Positions 17,009 to 23,997 of a stretch of 28,777 bases of DNA are shown here, piece after piece. The position numbers were made by a program, and so were the translations under genes. The notes below the pieces were generated by a model that was not told the origin of the DNA, did not search any database, and saw only the letters and a program-made list of their open reading frames with translations. Origin of the DNA: VAZQ01 sp035263865 (lineage in GTDB: Bacteria > Pseudomonadota > Alphaproteobacteria > Rhizobiales > Xanthobacteraceae). The DNA lies in assembly GCA_035263865.1 (NCBI GenBank), contig DATFQX010000207.1, positions 1 through 28,777 on the forward strand, read 5' to 3'. Every line of letters begins with the position of its first letter. Positions within the stretch are counted from its first letter, which is position 1.

Positions 17009-17184
17009 GGGTCCTCATTCTGAGGAGCGCGCGCCCGACGGTAATTCAGCGAACTCGCACGCGCCTGCGCGCGTCTCGAAGGATGAGGACGGCCCTCATG
17101 CTTCGAGACGCATCGCAGCGCAGCCAAATCCGTGGAAACGTGTGTGCTCGGTTGGCGCTGCGACGCTCCTCAGCATGAGGTCCC
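17009..17184. repeat. Nested inverted repeat (dispersed-repeat family B)
   Basis: The outer arms 17009-17029 (GGGTCCTCATTCTGAGGAGC...) and 17164-17184 are inverted copies matching at 19 of 21 positions. The inner arms 17071-17087 (GCGTCTCGAAGGATGAG) and 17095-17111 match at 16 of 17. This nested layout with CCTCA..TGAGGAGCG and GTCTCGAA blocks resembles dispersed elements I know from Bradyrhizobium relatives. It lies directly after polA and its right arm abuts the point where homology to the antiporter begins. Confidence 0.8.
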
Positions 17185-18087
17185 AGGGTGCCAATATCGG
17201 CGGTGCGCTCTCGCCGCTCGGCGATCCGCCGCTGTTCGTCGGCTTCCTGCGCGGCGTCGACTTCTTCTGGACGACGCGCCATTTGTGGTTCGAAACCGCG
17301 CTCGTCGCTGTCATCGTGCTCGCAGTCTTCGTCGCGCTCGACGTCTTGCACTACCGCAAGGACCGCCTCATCGCGACCGTCGGCGAAGGCAAGCGGCCAA
17401 TGAATATCGGCGTCAGCGGCAGCATCAATCTGCTGCTCATCGCGGGCATCATTACCGCCATTCTCGCCGCGGCGGCATGGAAGCCGGCAACGAGCGTCGA
17501 CGCGTACGGCACAAGGCTCGAGCTACAGAACGTCGCACGCGACGCGGCACTGGTGCTGATCGCAATCCTCTCGCTCGTGCTCACGCCGAACGAACACCGC
17601 GAGGCCAACGAATTCAGCTGGGAGCCGATCGCGGAAGTCGCCATCCTGTTTGCCGGCATCTTCATCTGTATCATTCCGGTGCTAGCGATGCTCGATGCCG
17701 GAGCAGACGGCGCCTTCGCATGGCTCTTGGCCGCGCTCATCGGGCCTGACGACTCCGCGCGAGATCGCCTATTTCTGGCTGACCGGGGTTCTTTCGGCCT
17801 TTCTCGACAACGCGCCGACCTATCTCGTGTTCTTCGAGCTCGCCGGCGGCGACGCCCGCGAGCTGATGGGGCCGCTTGCGCCAACGCTCGCCGCGATCTC
17901 CATGGGCGCGGTCTACATGGGCGCCATGACCTATATCGGCAACGCGCCGAATTTTATGATCTATACTATCGCGGTGGAGCGCGGGATCAAGATGCCGAGC
18001 TTTTTCGGCTACATGCTTTGGTCAGCCGTGGTGCTGCTGCCGGTTTTTATCCTGCTCACTTTCGTCTTACTCGCGAGGGCCGCCTAA
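17175..18087 (+). pseudogene. Na+/H+ antiporter (NhaD/CitMHS-like) remnant, 5'-truncated and frameshifted
   Basis: Integral membrane ion antiporter family. Homology starts at about ANIGGALSPLGDPPLFVGFL (from ~17187), a conserved block that normally lies well inside the protein, so roughly the first 150-190 residues are missing. The only in-frame ATG (17175) lies inside the family B repeat. The first frame continues through several hydrophobic segments (ALVAVIVLAVFVAL, INLLLIAGIITAILAAAA, VAILFAGIFICIIPVLAML). Between about 17719 and 17755 the frame shifts by one inserted base (or two deleted), and the conserved tail REIAYFWLTGVLSAFLDNAPTY...AMTYIGNAPNF continues in another frame to 18087. Two independent lesions make it a pseudogene. 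The last 32 bases overlap the convergent RidA-family gene. Confidence 0.85.
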
Positions 18088-18544
18088 CCGCGCGCGCCGT
18101 GCGCCCTTTGCTCCCAGCTCTGGATGCGGAGGCCGACTTCGATCGTGCGGCGGTCGGCAACGCCGCGACTGCCTCGATCTCGATGAGCGCTCCGTCTCGC
18201 GCCAGGCCGGAAATGGCGATGGTGGTGCTTGCCGGGCGATTGTCCGCAGCGAGGTAGCTGTCGCGCACTTCGCGGAAGATCGGCAAGTGCGCGCGATCCA
18301 CCAGATAGTTGTTGAACTTCACGACGTGACGGAAGTCCGCGCCGACCGCCGCAAGCGCGTGTTTCAGATTCTCGTATGCCTGCACCGCTTGCTGCCGGAT
18401 GTCGCTGCCGAGCTTGCCCTCGCGGTCGAAGCCGAGCTGTCCGGCAATATAGACAATCCGTGCCGGGGCGGTGATCTCGACCACGTGGGTGTAGCCGGGC
18501 GGGTTTGCCAACGCTTGCGGATTGATGAATCGGATCTGGCTCAT
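18056..18544 (-). CDS. RidA/YjgF/YER057c/UK114-family protein
   Basis: Family members deaminate reactive enamine/imine intermediates or act as ring-cleavage pathway enzymes; cytosolic. The 162 aa contain the whole family domain (residues 1-130): IVYIAGQLGFD, QAVQAYENLKHAL, conserved Arg103 in NRPASTT, and IEIEAVAALP at 121-130. The remaining ~32 residues are a Ser/Arg/Lys-rich tail not seen in typical RidA proteins; it overlaps the antiporter remnant and may result from loss of the native stop. AGGAG lies 6 bases from the ATG. It is the last gene of a likely pobA-oxidoreductase-ridA operon, 45 bases after the oxidoreductase stop, which suggests a catabolic or detoxifying role. Confidence 0.88.
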   Translation of the reverse strand: MSQIRFINPQALANPPGYTHVVEITAPARIVYIAGQLGFDREGKLGSDIRQQAVQAYENLKHALAAVGADFRHVVKFNNYLVDRAHLPIFREVRDSYLAADNRPASTTIAISGLARDGALIEIEAVAALPTAARSKSASASRAGSKGRTARAVRRPSRVRRK

Positions 18545-18589
18545 GTGTTCTCCTCTCGGCTCTCGCTCATGCCGTTCCTGTGTGAGGGG

Positions 18590-19684
18590 TCAATTCGAGA
18601 GATCGTGCGCGACATCCTGGGCGATCGATAGCGAGCACGTAAGTCCTGGCGATTCGATCCCGAAGAGATGGACGGTGCGCGCAAGGCCGTGCTGCTGCGG
18701 CCCTTCGATCATGAAGTCCGCCGCCGGCTCCCCTGGACCGGTAAGCTTCGGCCTTATCCCGCAATAGTCGGGCACAAGCGAATTGTCCGGCAGCCCCGGC
18801 CAATAATCGCGAATGCGCTGGTAGAATGCGAGCGCGCGGCTCGCGTCCACGTCGTAATCCTCGCGCTCGATCCATTCCACATCCGGCCCGAAGCGCATGC
18901 GCCCGGCAAGATCAAGCGTCACGTGCACGCCGAGCCCGCCCGGCACCGGCACGGGATAGATAAGCCGCGAGAACGCTGGCCGGCCGGAAAACCCGAAATA
19001 ATTTCCCTTGGCCAGCACGAGCCGCGGCACGCGCTCGGATGGATAGCCCTCCGTCGTGCGCGCCAAGCGTTGAGCACCGAGGCCGGCGCAATTGACCACC
19101 GCATCGAAGCTGAGCCACTGCGGCTCGCTACCGCCGACCGCCGCCTGCCAGCCGCCGCGCGCGGGGCGCAGCCGCTCGATGGGGCTGTTGAATGCGATCA
19201 TGCCGCCCCGATCTTCGAGGTCGCCGCGCAGCGCCAGCATATAGCGGTGACTGTCGATAATGCCGGTTTCCGGCGAGTGCATCGCGGCGACGCAGGCAAG
19301 CGCCGGCTCGAGATGCTTGGCCGCCGCGGCGTCGATGATCTCGACCCCTTCGACGCCGTTAAGCTGCGCCTGCTTGTATATCGCTGCCAATCGCTCGATT
19401 TCGCGCGCGTTGGTGGCGACAACAAGCTTGCCGCATTTGCGGTGTGGCACGCCGTGCGAGGCGCAGAATTCATAGAGCATGCGCCGTCCGCGCGGGCAGT
19501 AATAGGCGCGCCGTGATCCGGTCGGATAATAAAGGCCGGCGTGGATGACCTCGCTGTTGCGGGAAGATACCCCGGTGCCGATGCCGGAGGCGGCTTCCGC
19601 GACCACCACGTCATGACCGGCAATCGCCGCCGCGCGGGCAACCGACAGCCCGACCACGCCCGCTCCGACCACCAGCACCTGCAT
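18590..19684 (-). CDS. FAD-dependent oxidoreductase, LhgO/L-2-hydroxyglutarate dehydrogenase-like (DAO superfamily)
   Basis: Flavin enzyme of 364 aa. The FAD-binding Rossmann motif VVGAGVVGLSVAR is at residues 5-17, followed by GIGTGVSSRNSEVIHAGLYYP, the block shared by the L-2-hydroxyglutarate oxidase/dehydrogenase group. Later blocks are SPETGIIDSHRY, NCAGLGAQ, RLIYPVPVPGGLGVHVTLDL and a C-terminal FGIESPGLT flavin-contact region. The expected reaction is oxidation of a 2-hydroxyacid (possibly L-2-hydroxyglutarate) with electrons to quinone or oxygen; glycine oxidase-like alternatives exist. It lies 15 bases after pobA on the same strand, so co-transcription is likely, though L-2-hydroxyglutarate is not a protocatechuate-pathway intermediate. 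Confidence 0.88.
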   Translation of the reverse strand: MQVLVVGAGVVGLSVARAAAIAGHDVVVAEAASGIGTGVSSRNSEVIHAGLYYPTGSRRAYYCPRGRRMLYEFCASHGVPHRKCGKLVVATNAREIERLAAIYKQAQLNGVEGVEIIDAAAAKHLEPALACVAAMHSPETGIIDSHRYMLALRGDLEDRGGMIAFNSPIERLRPARGGWQAAVGGSEPQWLSFDAVVNCAGLGAQRLARTTEGYPSERVPRLVLAKGNYFGFSGRPAFSRLIYPVPVPGGLGVHVTLDLAGRMRFGPDVEWIEREDYDVDASRALAFYQRIRDYWPGLPDNSLVPDYCGIRPKLTGPGEPAADFMIEGPQQHGLARTVHLFGIESPGLTCSLSIAQDVAHDLSN

Positions 19685-19699
19685 CCGCCCTACCCCCGC

Positions 19700-20884
19700 T
19701 CACATCTCAACCGGCAGCCCCGCGTAATTCTCGGCCAGCGAGCGCATGGCCGCTTCCGAACTCGTCACATAGTCGAGCTCGGCAAGCTGGCGCTTGCGAT
19801 CAAACGCATTATGGGTCGGATCGAGATGAAACAGCTGCGTCATCCACGAGGAAAAGCGCTGAGCCTTCCAGACCCGCCGCAGGCAGGTCGCCGAGTAGCG
19901 CTCAAGCAGCTCATTGCGGCCGGTGCGATAAAACTCAGTGATCGCGCGGGCGAGCACGCTCACGTCCGCCAGCGCGAGATTCATACCCTTCGCGCCGGTC
20001 GGGGGCTGGATGTGGGCGGAATCGCCGGCGAGAAAAAGCCGCCCATACTGCATCGGCTCGACCACGAAGCTGCGCATCGCGGTGATACCCTTCTGCAGCA
20101 TGGGGCCCTCCGCGAGTTTGCGCGTGCCGCCGATGCGCGCGTGCAGCTCCTGCCAGATGCGCGCGTCCGGCCAGTTCTCGATGTCATCGTCGGGGGCGCA
20201 TTGCACATAAAGCCGCGCCAAGGTGGGGGAACGCATGGTGTAAAGCGCGAAACCGCGCTCGTGGTAGGCATAGATCAGCTCGTGCTTGGGCGGAGGAGAT
20301 TCGGAGAGAATCCCGACCCAGCCGAACGGATACTCGCGATCATAGGGGCTAAGCGCGGTCGCCGGAATGCTCGGCCGGCAAATCCCATGAAATCCGTCGC
20401 ACCCGCCGATGAAATCGCAGGCGAGCTCGACATCCCGCCCCTCGTGCCGGAAGCGAATTTTTGGTGCGCGGCCGGCAAAATCGTGGACGCTCACGTCGCT
20501 CGCCTCGAACAATATTGTTCCGCCGTCGGCGAGGCGCTGTTCAATCAGATCCTTTATCACCTCCTGCTGGCCGTAAATGGTCACGCCCTTGCCGACGAGA
20601 TCGCGGAAATTGATGTAATGCAAGGCGCCGCCGAACGCGAAATAGACGCCGTTGTGGAACATGCCTTCGCGCCGCATGCGATCGCCGACGCCGGTTTCGA
20701 CAAGGAGATCGCTCGCCCATTGCTCGATCAGCCCGGCGCGGATGCGGCTCTCGATGTAGCCGCGGCTGCGATTCTCCAGGACCACGCTCTCCACCCCCGC
20801 GCGGTGGAGCAGATGCGAGAGCATCAACCCGGCGGGCCCGGCGCCCACAATACCGACCTGCGTGCGCAGCTTACTCTCGGTCAT
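19700..20884 (-). CDS. pobA: 4-hydroxybenzoate 3-monooxygenase
   Basis: Class A flavoprotein monooxygenase converting 4-hydroxybenzoate, NAD(P)H and O2 to protocatechuate. The 394 aa equals the Pseudomonas PobA length. Motifs: FAD GxGxxG in VGIVGAGPAGLMLSHLLHRAG (about residues 10-30), the DG motif GCDGFHGICR, HELIYAYHERGFALYTMRS around the substrate site, the GD motif GDSAHIQPPTGAKGMNLALAD, and C-terminal ENYAGLP with the Tyr corresponding to Tyr385. No pobR-type or protocatechuate (pca) genes are in the window, so product use must be encoded elsewhere. A dispersed repeat occupies most of the upstream region (20923-21047), leaving only about 38 bases before it. Confidence 0.95.
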   Translation of the reverse strand: MTESKLRTQVGIVGAGPAGLMLSHLLHRAGVESVVLENRSRGYIESRIRAGLIEQWASDLLVETGVGDRMRREGMFHNGVYFAFGGALHYINFRDLVGKGVTIYGQQEVIKDLIEQRLADGGTILFEASDVSVHDFAGRAPKIRFRHEGRDVELACDFIGGCDGFHGICRPSIPATALSPYDREYPFGWVGILSESPPPKHELIYAYHERGFALYTMRSPTLARLYVQCAPDDDIENWPDARIWQELHARIGGTRKLAEGPMLQKGITAMRSFVVEPMQYGRLFLAGDSAHIQPPTGAKGMNLALADVSVLARAITEFYRTGRNELLERYSATCLRRVWKAQRFSSWMTQLFHLDPTHNAFDRKRQLAELDYVTSSEAAMRSLAENYAGLPVEM

Positions 20885-20922
20885 CCTGCCATCGTGTCGC
20901 GGACGCGCGATCGCCGTTTGTG

Positions 20923-21047
20923 CCCTCTCCCCGTCGGGGAGAGGGCTACTCTCTTTTGCAACATCAAGGAACGGGTGAGGGGGTTCGCATCCATCAGGAG
21001 CGCAGGTAACCCCCTCACCCCGACCCTCTCCCCAAATGGGGAGAGGG
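20923..21047. repeat. Nested inverted dispersed repeat, family C
   Basis: Two hairpins, CCCTCTCCCC-gtc-GGGGAGAGGG (20923-20945, with GTC in the loop) and CCCTCTCCCC-aaat-GGGGAGAGGG (21024-21047), flank an inner inverted pair GGGTGAGGGGGTT (20973-20985) / AACCCCCTCACCC (21008-21020). This architecture resembles a widespread proteobacterial dispersed element. It fills most of the 206 bases between the gamma-lyase stop (21091) and the pobA start (20884). It could terminate the upstream cbs-cgl transcript and separate it from pobA. Confidence 0.82.
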
Positions 21048-21090
21048 AGTACACCGAGCGTGCCGCGCGTTCGTGCTAATCACCTGATGA

Positions 21091-22251
21091 TTACCCCAGC
21101 GCGGCGGCGAGGTCGGCGATGAGATCGTCGGCATCCTCGATGCCGACCGAGAGCCGCACCAAAGTGTCGCCGATGCCGAGGCTCGCGCGGATCTCGGCGG
21201 GCACCGAGCCGTGGGTCATCAGTGCAGGGTGCTCGATCAGGCTCTCGACCCCGCCGAGGCTTTCCGCCAAGGCAAACAGTCTGCACCGTTCGAGGAAGCG
21301 GCGGGCGTCGTCAAGCGTACCCGCAAGCTCGGCCGAGATCATGCCGCCGAAGCCGTGCATCTGCTTCTTGGCGAGCGCGTGCTGGGGGTGGCTCGCGAGC
21401 CCCGGATAGAGCACGCGCCGGACCCTGGGGTGGCCTTCGAGCCACGCGGCGATCTTCCTCGCCGAGGCGCAATGACGCTCCATGCGCAGCGCCAGCGTCT
21501 TGAGCCCGCGCAGCGCCAGGAACGAATCGAACGGACCCTGGATCGCGCCGACGGCGTTCTGCAGGAATTTGAGTTTATCGCTCAGCTCGGCATTCCCGCC
21601 TACGATCGCCACACCGCCGACCATGTCGGAATGACCGTTGAGATATTTCGTCGTCGAGTGGACGACCAGATCGAAGCCCAATTCGAGCGGTCGCTGGATA
21701 TAGGGCGTGGCGAACGTGTTGTCGGCGACCGCCCAGATGCCGCGCTTTTTCGCAATCGCCGCCACGCGCTCGAGATCGACGAGCTTGAGCAGCGGGTTGG
21801 TCGGCGTCTCGACCCAAATAAGGCGGGTGTCTGTTCCGATCGCCGCCTCGATGACCGCGGCATCGGTGAGATCATGATAGCTCACCTTTAGACCCATCGA
21901 ACGCTTGCGTACCCGCTCGAACAGCCGGCGCGAGCCGCCATAGAGGTCGTCGACTGCGACGATATGGGAGCCCTGCTCGAGGCACTCGAGCGTGGTCGAA
22001 ATCGCGGCCAACCCCGAGGCGAAGGCGAAAGCCGCGCTGCCTCCTTCGAGATCGGCAATGCAGCGTTCGAATGCCATGCGCGTCGGGTTCTTGGTGCGGG
22101 CGTAGTCGTAGCCCTTGTGCACTCCCGGGCTCTGCTGAAGGTAAGTCGAGGTGGTGTAGATCGGCATCATGACGGCGCCGGTCGTGGGATCCGGTTCTTG
22201 ACCCGCGTGGATGCAACGCGTCGAGAAATCGAGCTGGTTTGTTTGCGCCAT
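21091..22251 (-). CDS. Cystathionine gamma-lyase/gamma-synthase (Cys/Met metabolism PLP enzyme)
   Basis: Fold-type I PLP enzyme of 386 aa. Motifs: STRCIHAGQEPDPTTGAVMMPIY, YDYARTKNPTR (residues 48-58), AFASGLAAIS, ETPTNPLLK, DNTFATP and the PLP-Lys STTKYLNGHSD (Lys202), then SLGGVESLIEHPALMTH near the C-terminus. The family includes cystathionine gamma-lyase, gamma-synthase and related enzymes that sequence alone does not separate well. The adjacent cystathionine beta-synthase, 85 bases upstream on the same strand, favours gamma-lyase, giving homocysteine to cystathionine to cysteine (reverse transsulfuration). The start at 22251 (MAQTNQLDF) matches family N-termini. Confidence 0.92.
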   Translation of the reverse strand: MAQTNQLDFSTRCIHAGQEPDPTTGAVMMPIYTTSTYLQQSPGVHKGYDYARTKNPTRMAFERCIADLEGGSAAFAFASGLAAISTTLECLEQGSHIVAVDDLYGGSRRLFERVRKRSMGLKVSYHDLTDAAVIEAAIGTDTRLIWVETPTNPLLKLVDLERVAAIAKKRGIWAVADNTFATPYIQRPLELGFDLVVHSTTKYLNGHSDMVGGVAIVGGNAELSDKLKFLQNAVGAIQGPFDSFLALRGLKTLALRMERHCASARKIAAWLEGHPRVRRVLYPGLASHPQHALAKKQMHGFGGMISAELAGTLDDARRFLERCRLFALAESLGGVESLIEHPALMTHGSVPAEIRASLGIGDTLVRLSVGIEDADDLIADLAAALG

Positions 22252-22300
22252 TCAAGCCTCGCATTCCGCCATGAAGCCGGCCATGACAACGTTAATTTAG

Positions 22301-22312
22301 CGCGCATGCGCG
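22301..22312. repeat. 12-bp perfect palindrome between cbs and the gamma-lyase gene
   Basis: CGCGCATGCGCG is its own reverse complement, flanked by AT-rich bases (TTAATTTAG / TTACGG), about 50 bases before the gamma-lyase start. It may be a regulator site, but in GC-rich DNA a chance origin is possible. Confidence 0.3.
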
Positions 22313-22336
22313 TTACGGCCAGGAGTACTTTTCGAG

Positions 22337-23707
22337 TTAAATCGCAATCCGAAAATAATTGATAAGGTCGAGGCGAGTTGCTACGCCGAGAAATTGATCG
22401 CCGTCCATCACGATCGCGACGTAGTCCTTGCGGAACAGGGGAAGAAGATCGGCGATCGGCGCGTCGGCGGAGATCGTCTCGAGCCGTGTCACCATCACCT
22501 CTTCGACCGGCCGCGCAAAGGCCGCGTTGGGATCGTCGCGCGCGGTGATGAGCGCGGCCAGCACGTCGCTCTCGTCGACCAGGCCGACGACATGCCCGCT
22601 CGCGTCGACGACCGGAACGTGCGAGACGTCGGCCGAGCGCATGCGGGCGAACACGGTGCGCAAATTATCCTCGGGCCGCACCACCACCGCAGTTCCCTCG
22701 CTGTAGCGGCTGACCACGACGTCGCGCACGGTGCCGTGCCGGTCGGGGTGGCTCCAGCCTTCCTGGGCGAGGAAGATGGGGTTGAATACTTTGGACAGAT
22801 ATTTCGCGCCGGAATCGCAGACGAGGCTCACAACTCGTTTCGGCGTCGCCTGCGCGCGGCAATAGCGCAGCGCCGCGGCAAGAAGCGTCCCGGAAGAAGA
22901 GCCGGCGAGCACGCCTTCGGCGCGCAACAGGTCGCGCGCGCAGGCAAAACTTTCGGCATCGGGAATCGCAAATGCCTGGGATAAAAGACCGAGATCGGCA
23001 TTCGGCGGCACGAAATCTTCGCCGATGCCTTCGACCGCCCAGCTTCCCGCCGGCACCATCCTCCCGGTCTCGACATAAGGCGCGAGCACGGAGCCTTCCG
23101 GATCGGCAAGGATCATTGCCGTCTTGGGAGAGGCCCGGCGCATGAAGCGGCCGACACCGGTCAGCGTGCCGCCCGAGCCGACGCCGACCACGATCACATC
23201 GACCTCGCCATCCATTTGGCGCAGAATTTCCGGGCCGGTCGTCGTCTCGTGCGCCTGCGGATTGGCCGGATTGGCGAACTGATTGACGAAGAAAGCGCCG
23301 GGGGTGCGCCGCGCGATCGCTTCGGCGAGATCCTGATAGTAATCGGGGTGCCCTTTGCCCACGTCCGAGCGCGTAGTGACGACCTCGGCGCCCATGGCCT
23401 TGGCGTGCAGCACCTTCTCGCGCGCCATCTTGTCGGGAACGACGAGCAGCGTGCGATAGCCCTTGCGGCCGCCGACTAGCGCTAATCCGAGCCCGGTATT
23501 TCCGGCGGTGGCTTCGACGATGGTGCCGCCGGACTTGAGGCGGCCATCGGCTTCCGCCGCCTCGATCATGGTGCGCGCCGGCCGGTCCTTGAGCGAGCCC
23601 GAGGGGTTTGCGCTTTCGAGCTTGAGAAAGAGCCGGCAGGGTCCACGATCGATCCGCGTAACCTCGACAAGAGGCGTGTTGCCGATGAGATCGAGCACAG
23701 ATGTCAT
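22337..23707 (-). CDS. cbs: Cystathionine beta-synthase with C-terminal CBS (Bateman) domains
   Basis: Fold-type II PLP enzyme condensing serine (or O-acetylserine) with homocysteine to cystathionine, 456 aa. Catalytic domain (1-~325): GNTPLVEV, PLP-Lys40 in SGSLKDRPA, TAGNTGLGLAL, GHPDYYQD, QFANPANPQAHETTTGPEI and the phosphate loop GSGGTLTGV. Two CBS motifs follow (about 335-390 and 400-455: VSHVPVVDASGHVVGLVDESDVLAAL and DYVAIVMDGDQFLGVATRLDLINYF), a possible adenosine-ligand regulatory module. There is no N-terminal haem domain, as expected for bacteria. It is first in a pair with the gamma-lyase gene. Its upstream neighbour on the same strand is the alpha/beta-hydrolase remnant cut by the integrated element. 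Confidence 0.94.
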   Translation of the reverse strand: MTSVLDLIGNTPLVEVTRIDRGPCRLFLKLESANPSGSLKDRPARTMIEAAEADGRLKSGGTIVEATAGNTGLGLALVGGRKGYRTLLVVPDKMAREKVLHAKAMGAEVVTTRSDVGKGHPDYYQDLAEAIARRTPGAFFVNQFANPANPQAHETTTGPEILRQMDGEVDVIVVGVGSGGTLTGVGRFMRRASPKTAMILADPEGSVLAPYVETGRMVPAGSWAVEGIGEDFVPPNADLGLLSQAFAIPDAESFACARDLLRAEGVLAGSSSGTLLAAALRYCRAQATPKRVVSLVCDSGAKYLSKVFNPIFLAQEGWSHPDRHGTVRDVVVSRYSEGTAVVVRPEDNLRTVFARMRSADVSHVPVVDASGHVVGLVDESDVLAALITARDDPNAAFARPVEEVMVTRLETISADAPIADLLPLFRKDYVAIVMDGDQFLGVATRLDLINYFRIAI

Positions 23708-23751
23708 GGTGATCTATAGCATCGCACAACCAAGGCAGGCCGTCGCGACGC

Positions 23752-23820
23752 TTAGCTTTCCATCCATTCGACGAGCGCCCTGTTCACCGCCTCGGGCCGC
23801 TCCATGGTCGAGAGATAGCA
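23752..23820 (-). pseudogene. 3'-end remnant of an alpha/beta-hydrolase gene, cut by the integrated element
   Basis: The minus strand from about 23820 to the TAA at 23752-23754 encodes YLSTMERPEAVNRALVEWM plus two residues. This is the typical last helix of alpha/beta hydrolases, which follows the catalytic His in a 'GH...ERPE.VN..L..FL' block. Just upstream the reading becomes VAGC-Y, with Cys where the family would have His, and no hydrolase homology continues beyond about 23821. The rest of the gene must be on the far side of the insertion or lost. Read-through ORF into the integrase region on this strand is a shadow. Confidence 0.65.
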
Positions 23821-23889
23821 ACCCGCGACACAAGCGGACAACAACCGCCGTTTTTCCACCACAGCGTCAGCCGAAGCCCTGTAAAAACG

Positions 23890-23937
23890 TTGACTTGTGC
23901 GCGCTCGTCGCAGTATGTCGCGCGACACAACGCGACA
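23890..23937 (+). promoter_or_regulatory. Candidate integrase promoter overlapped by a palindromic operator
   Basis: TTGACT (23890-23895) and TATGTC (23914-23919) are an 18-base-spaced sigma70-like pair about 80 bases before the chosen integrase start. The second box overlaps the perfect 12-bp palindrome TGTCGCGCGACA (23916-23927). A further half-site CGCGACA (23931-23937) follows. Repressor binding here would block the promoter; this is inferred from position only. Confidence 0.4.
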
Positions 23938-23997
23938 TGTGCAGACAGGCCGTTTTGGGTCGCTTTCATTACCCGCGGTTACCCCGAGAGGAGAGAG

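Noticed and set aside
17175..18257. Intact antiporter or novel membrane protein
   Set aside because: The start lies inside a repeat, the conserved N-terminal half is missing, and the second half is in a different frame.
22252..22336. SAM-II or other methionine riboswitch before the gamma-lyase gene
   Set aside because: The 85-base gap shows only a 12-bp palindrome and no recognisable SAM-II pseudoknot blocks.
23890..23997. TTG-initiated longer integrase
   Set aside because: The TTG is part of the probable -35 box, and GTG 23998 has a good Shine-Dalgarno right before the family N-terminus.
23708..23997. tRNA gene as integration site
   Set aside because: No cloverleaf or tRNA 3' end is readable; the hydrolase C-terminal coding fragment explains the junction better.
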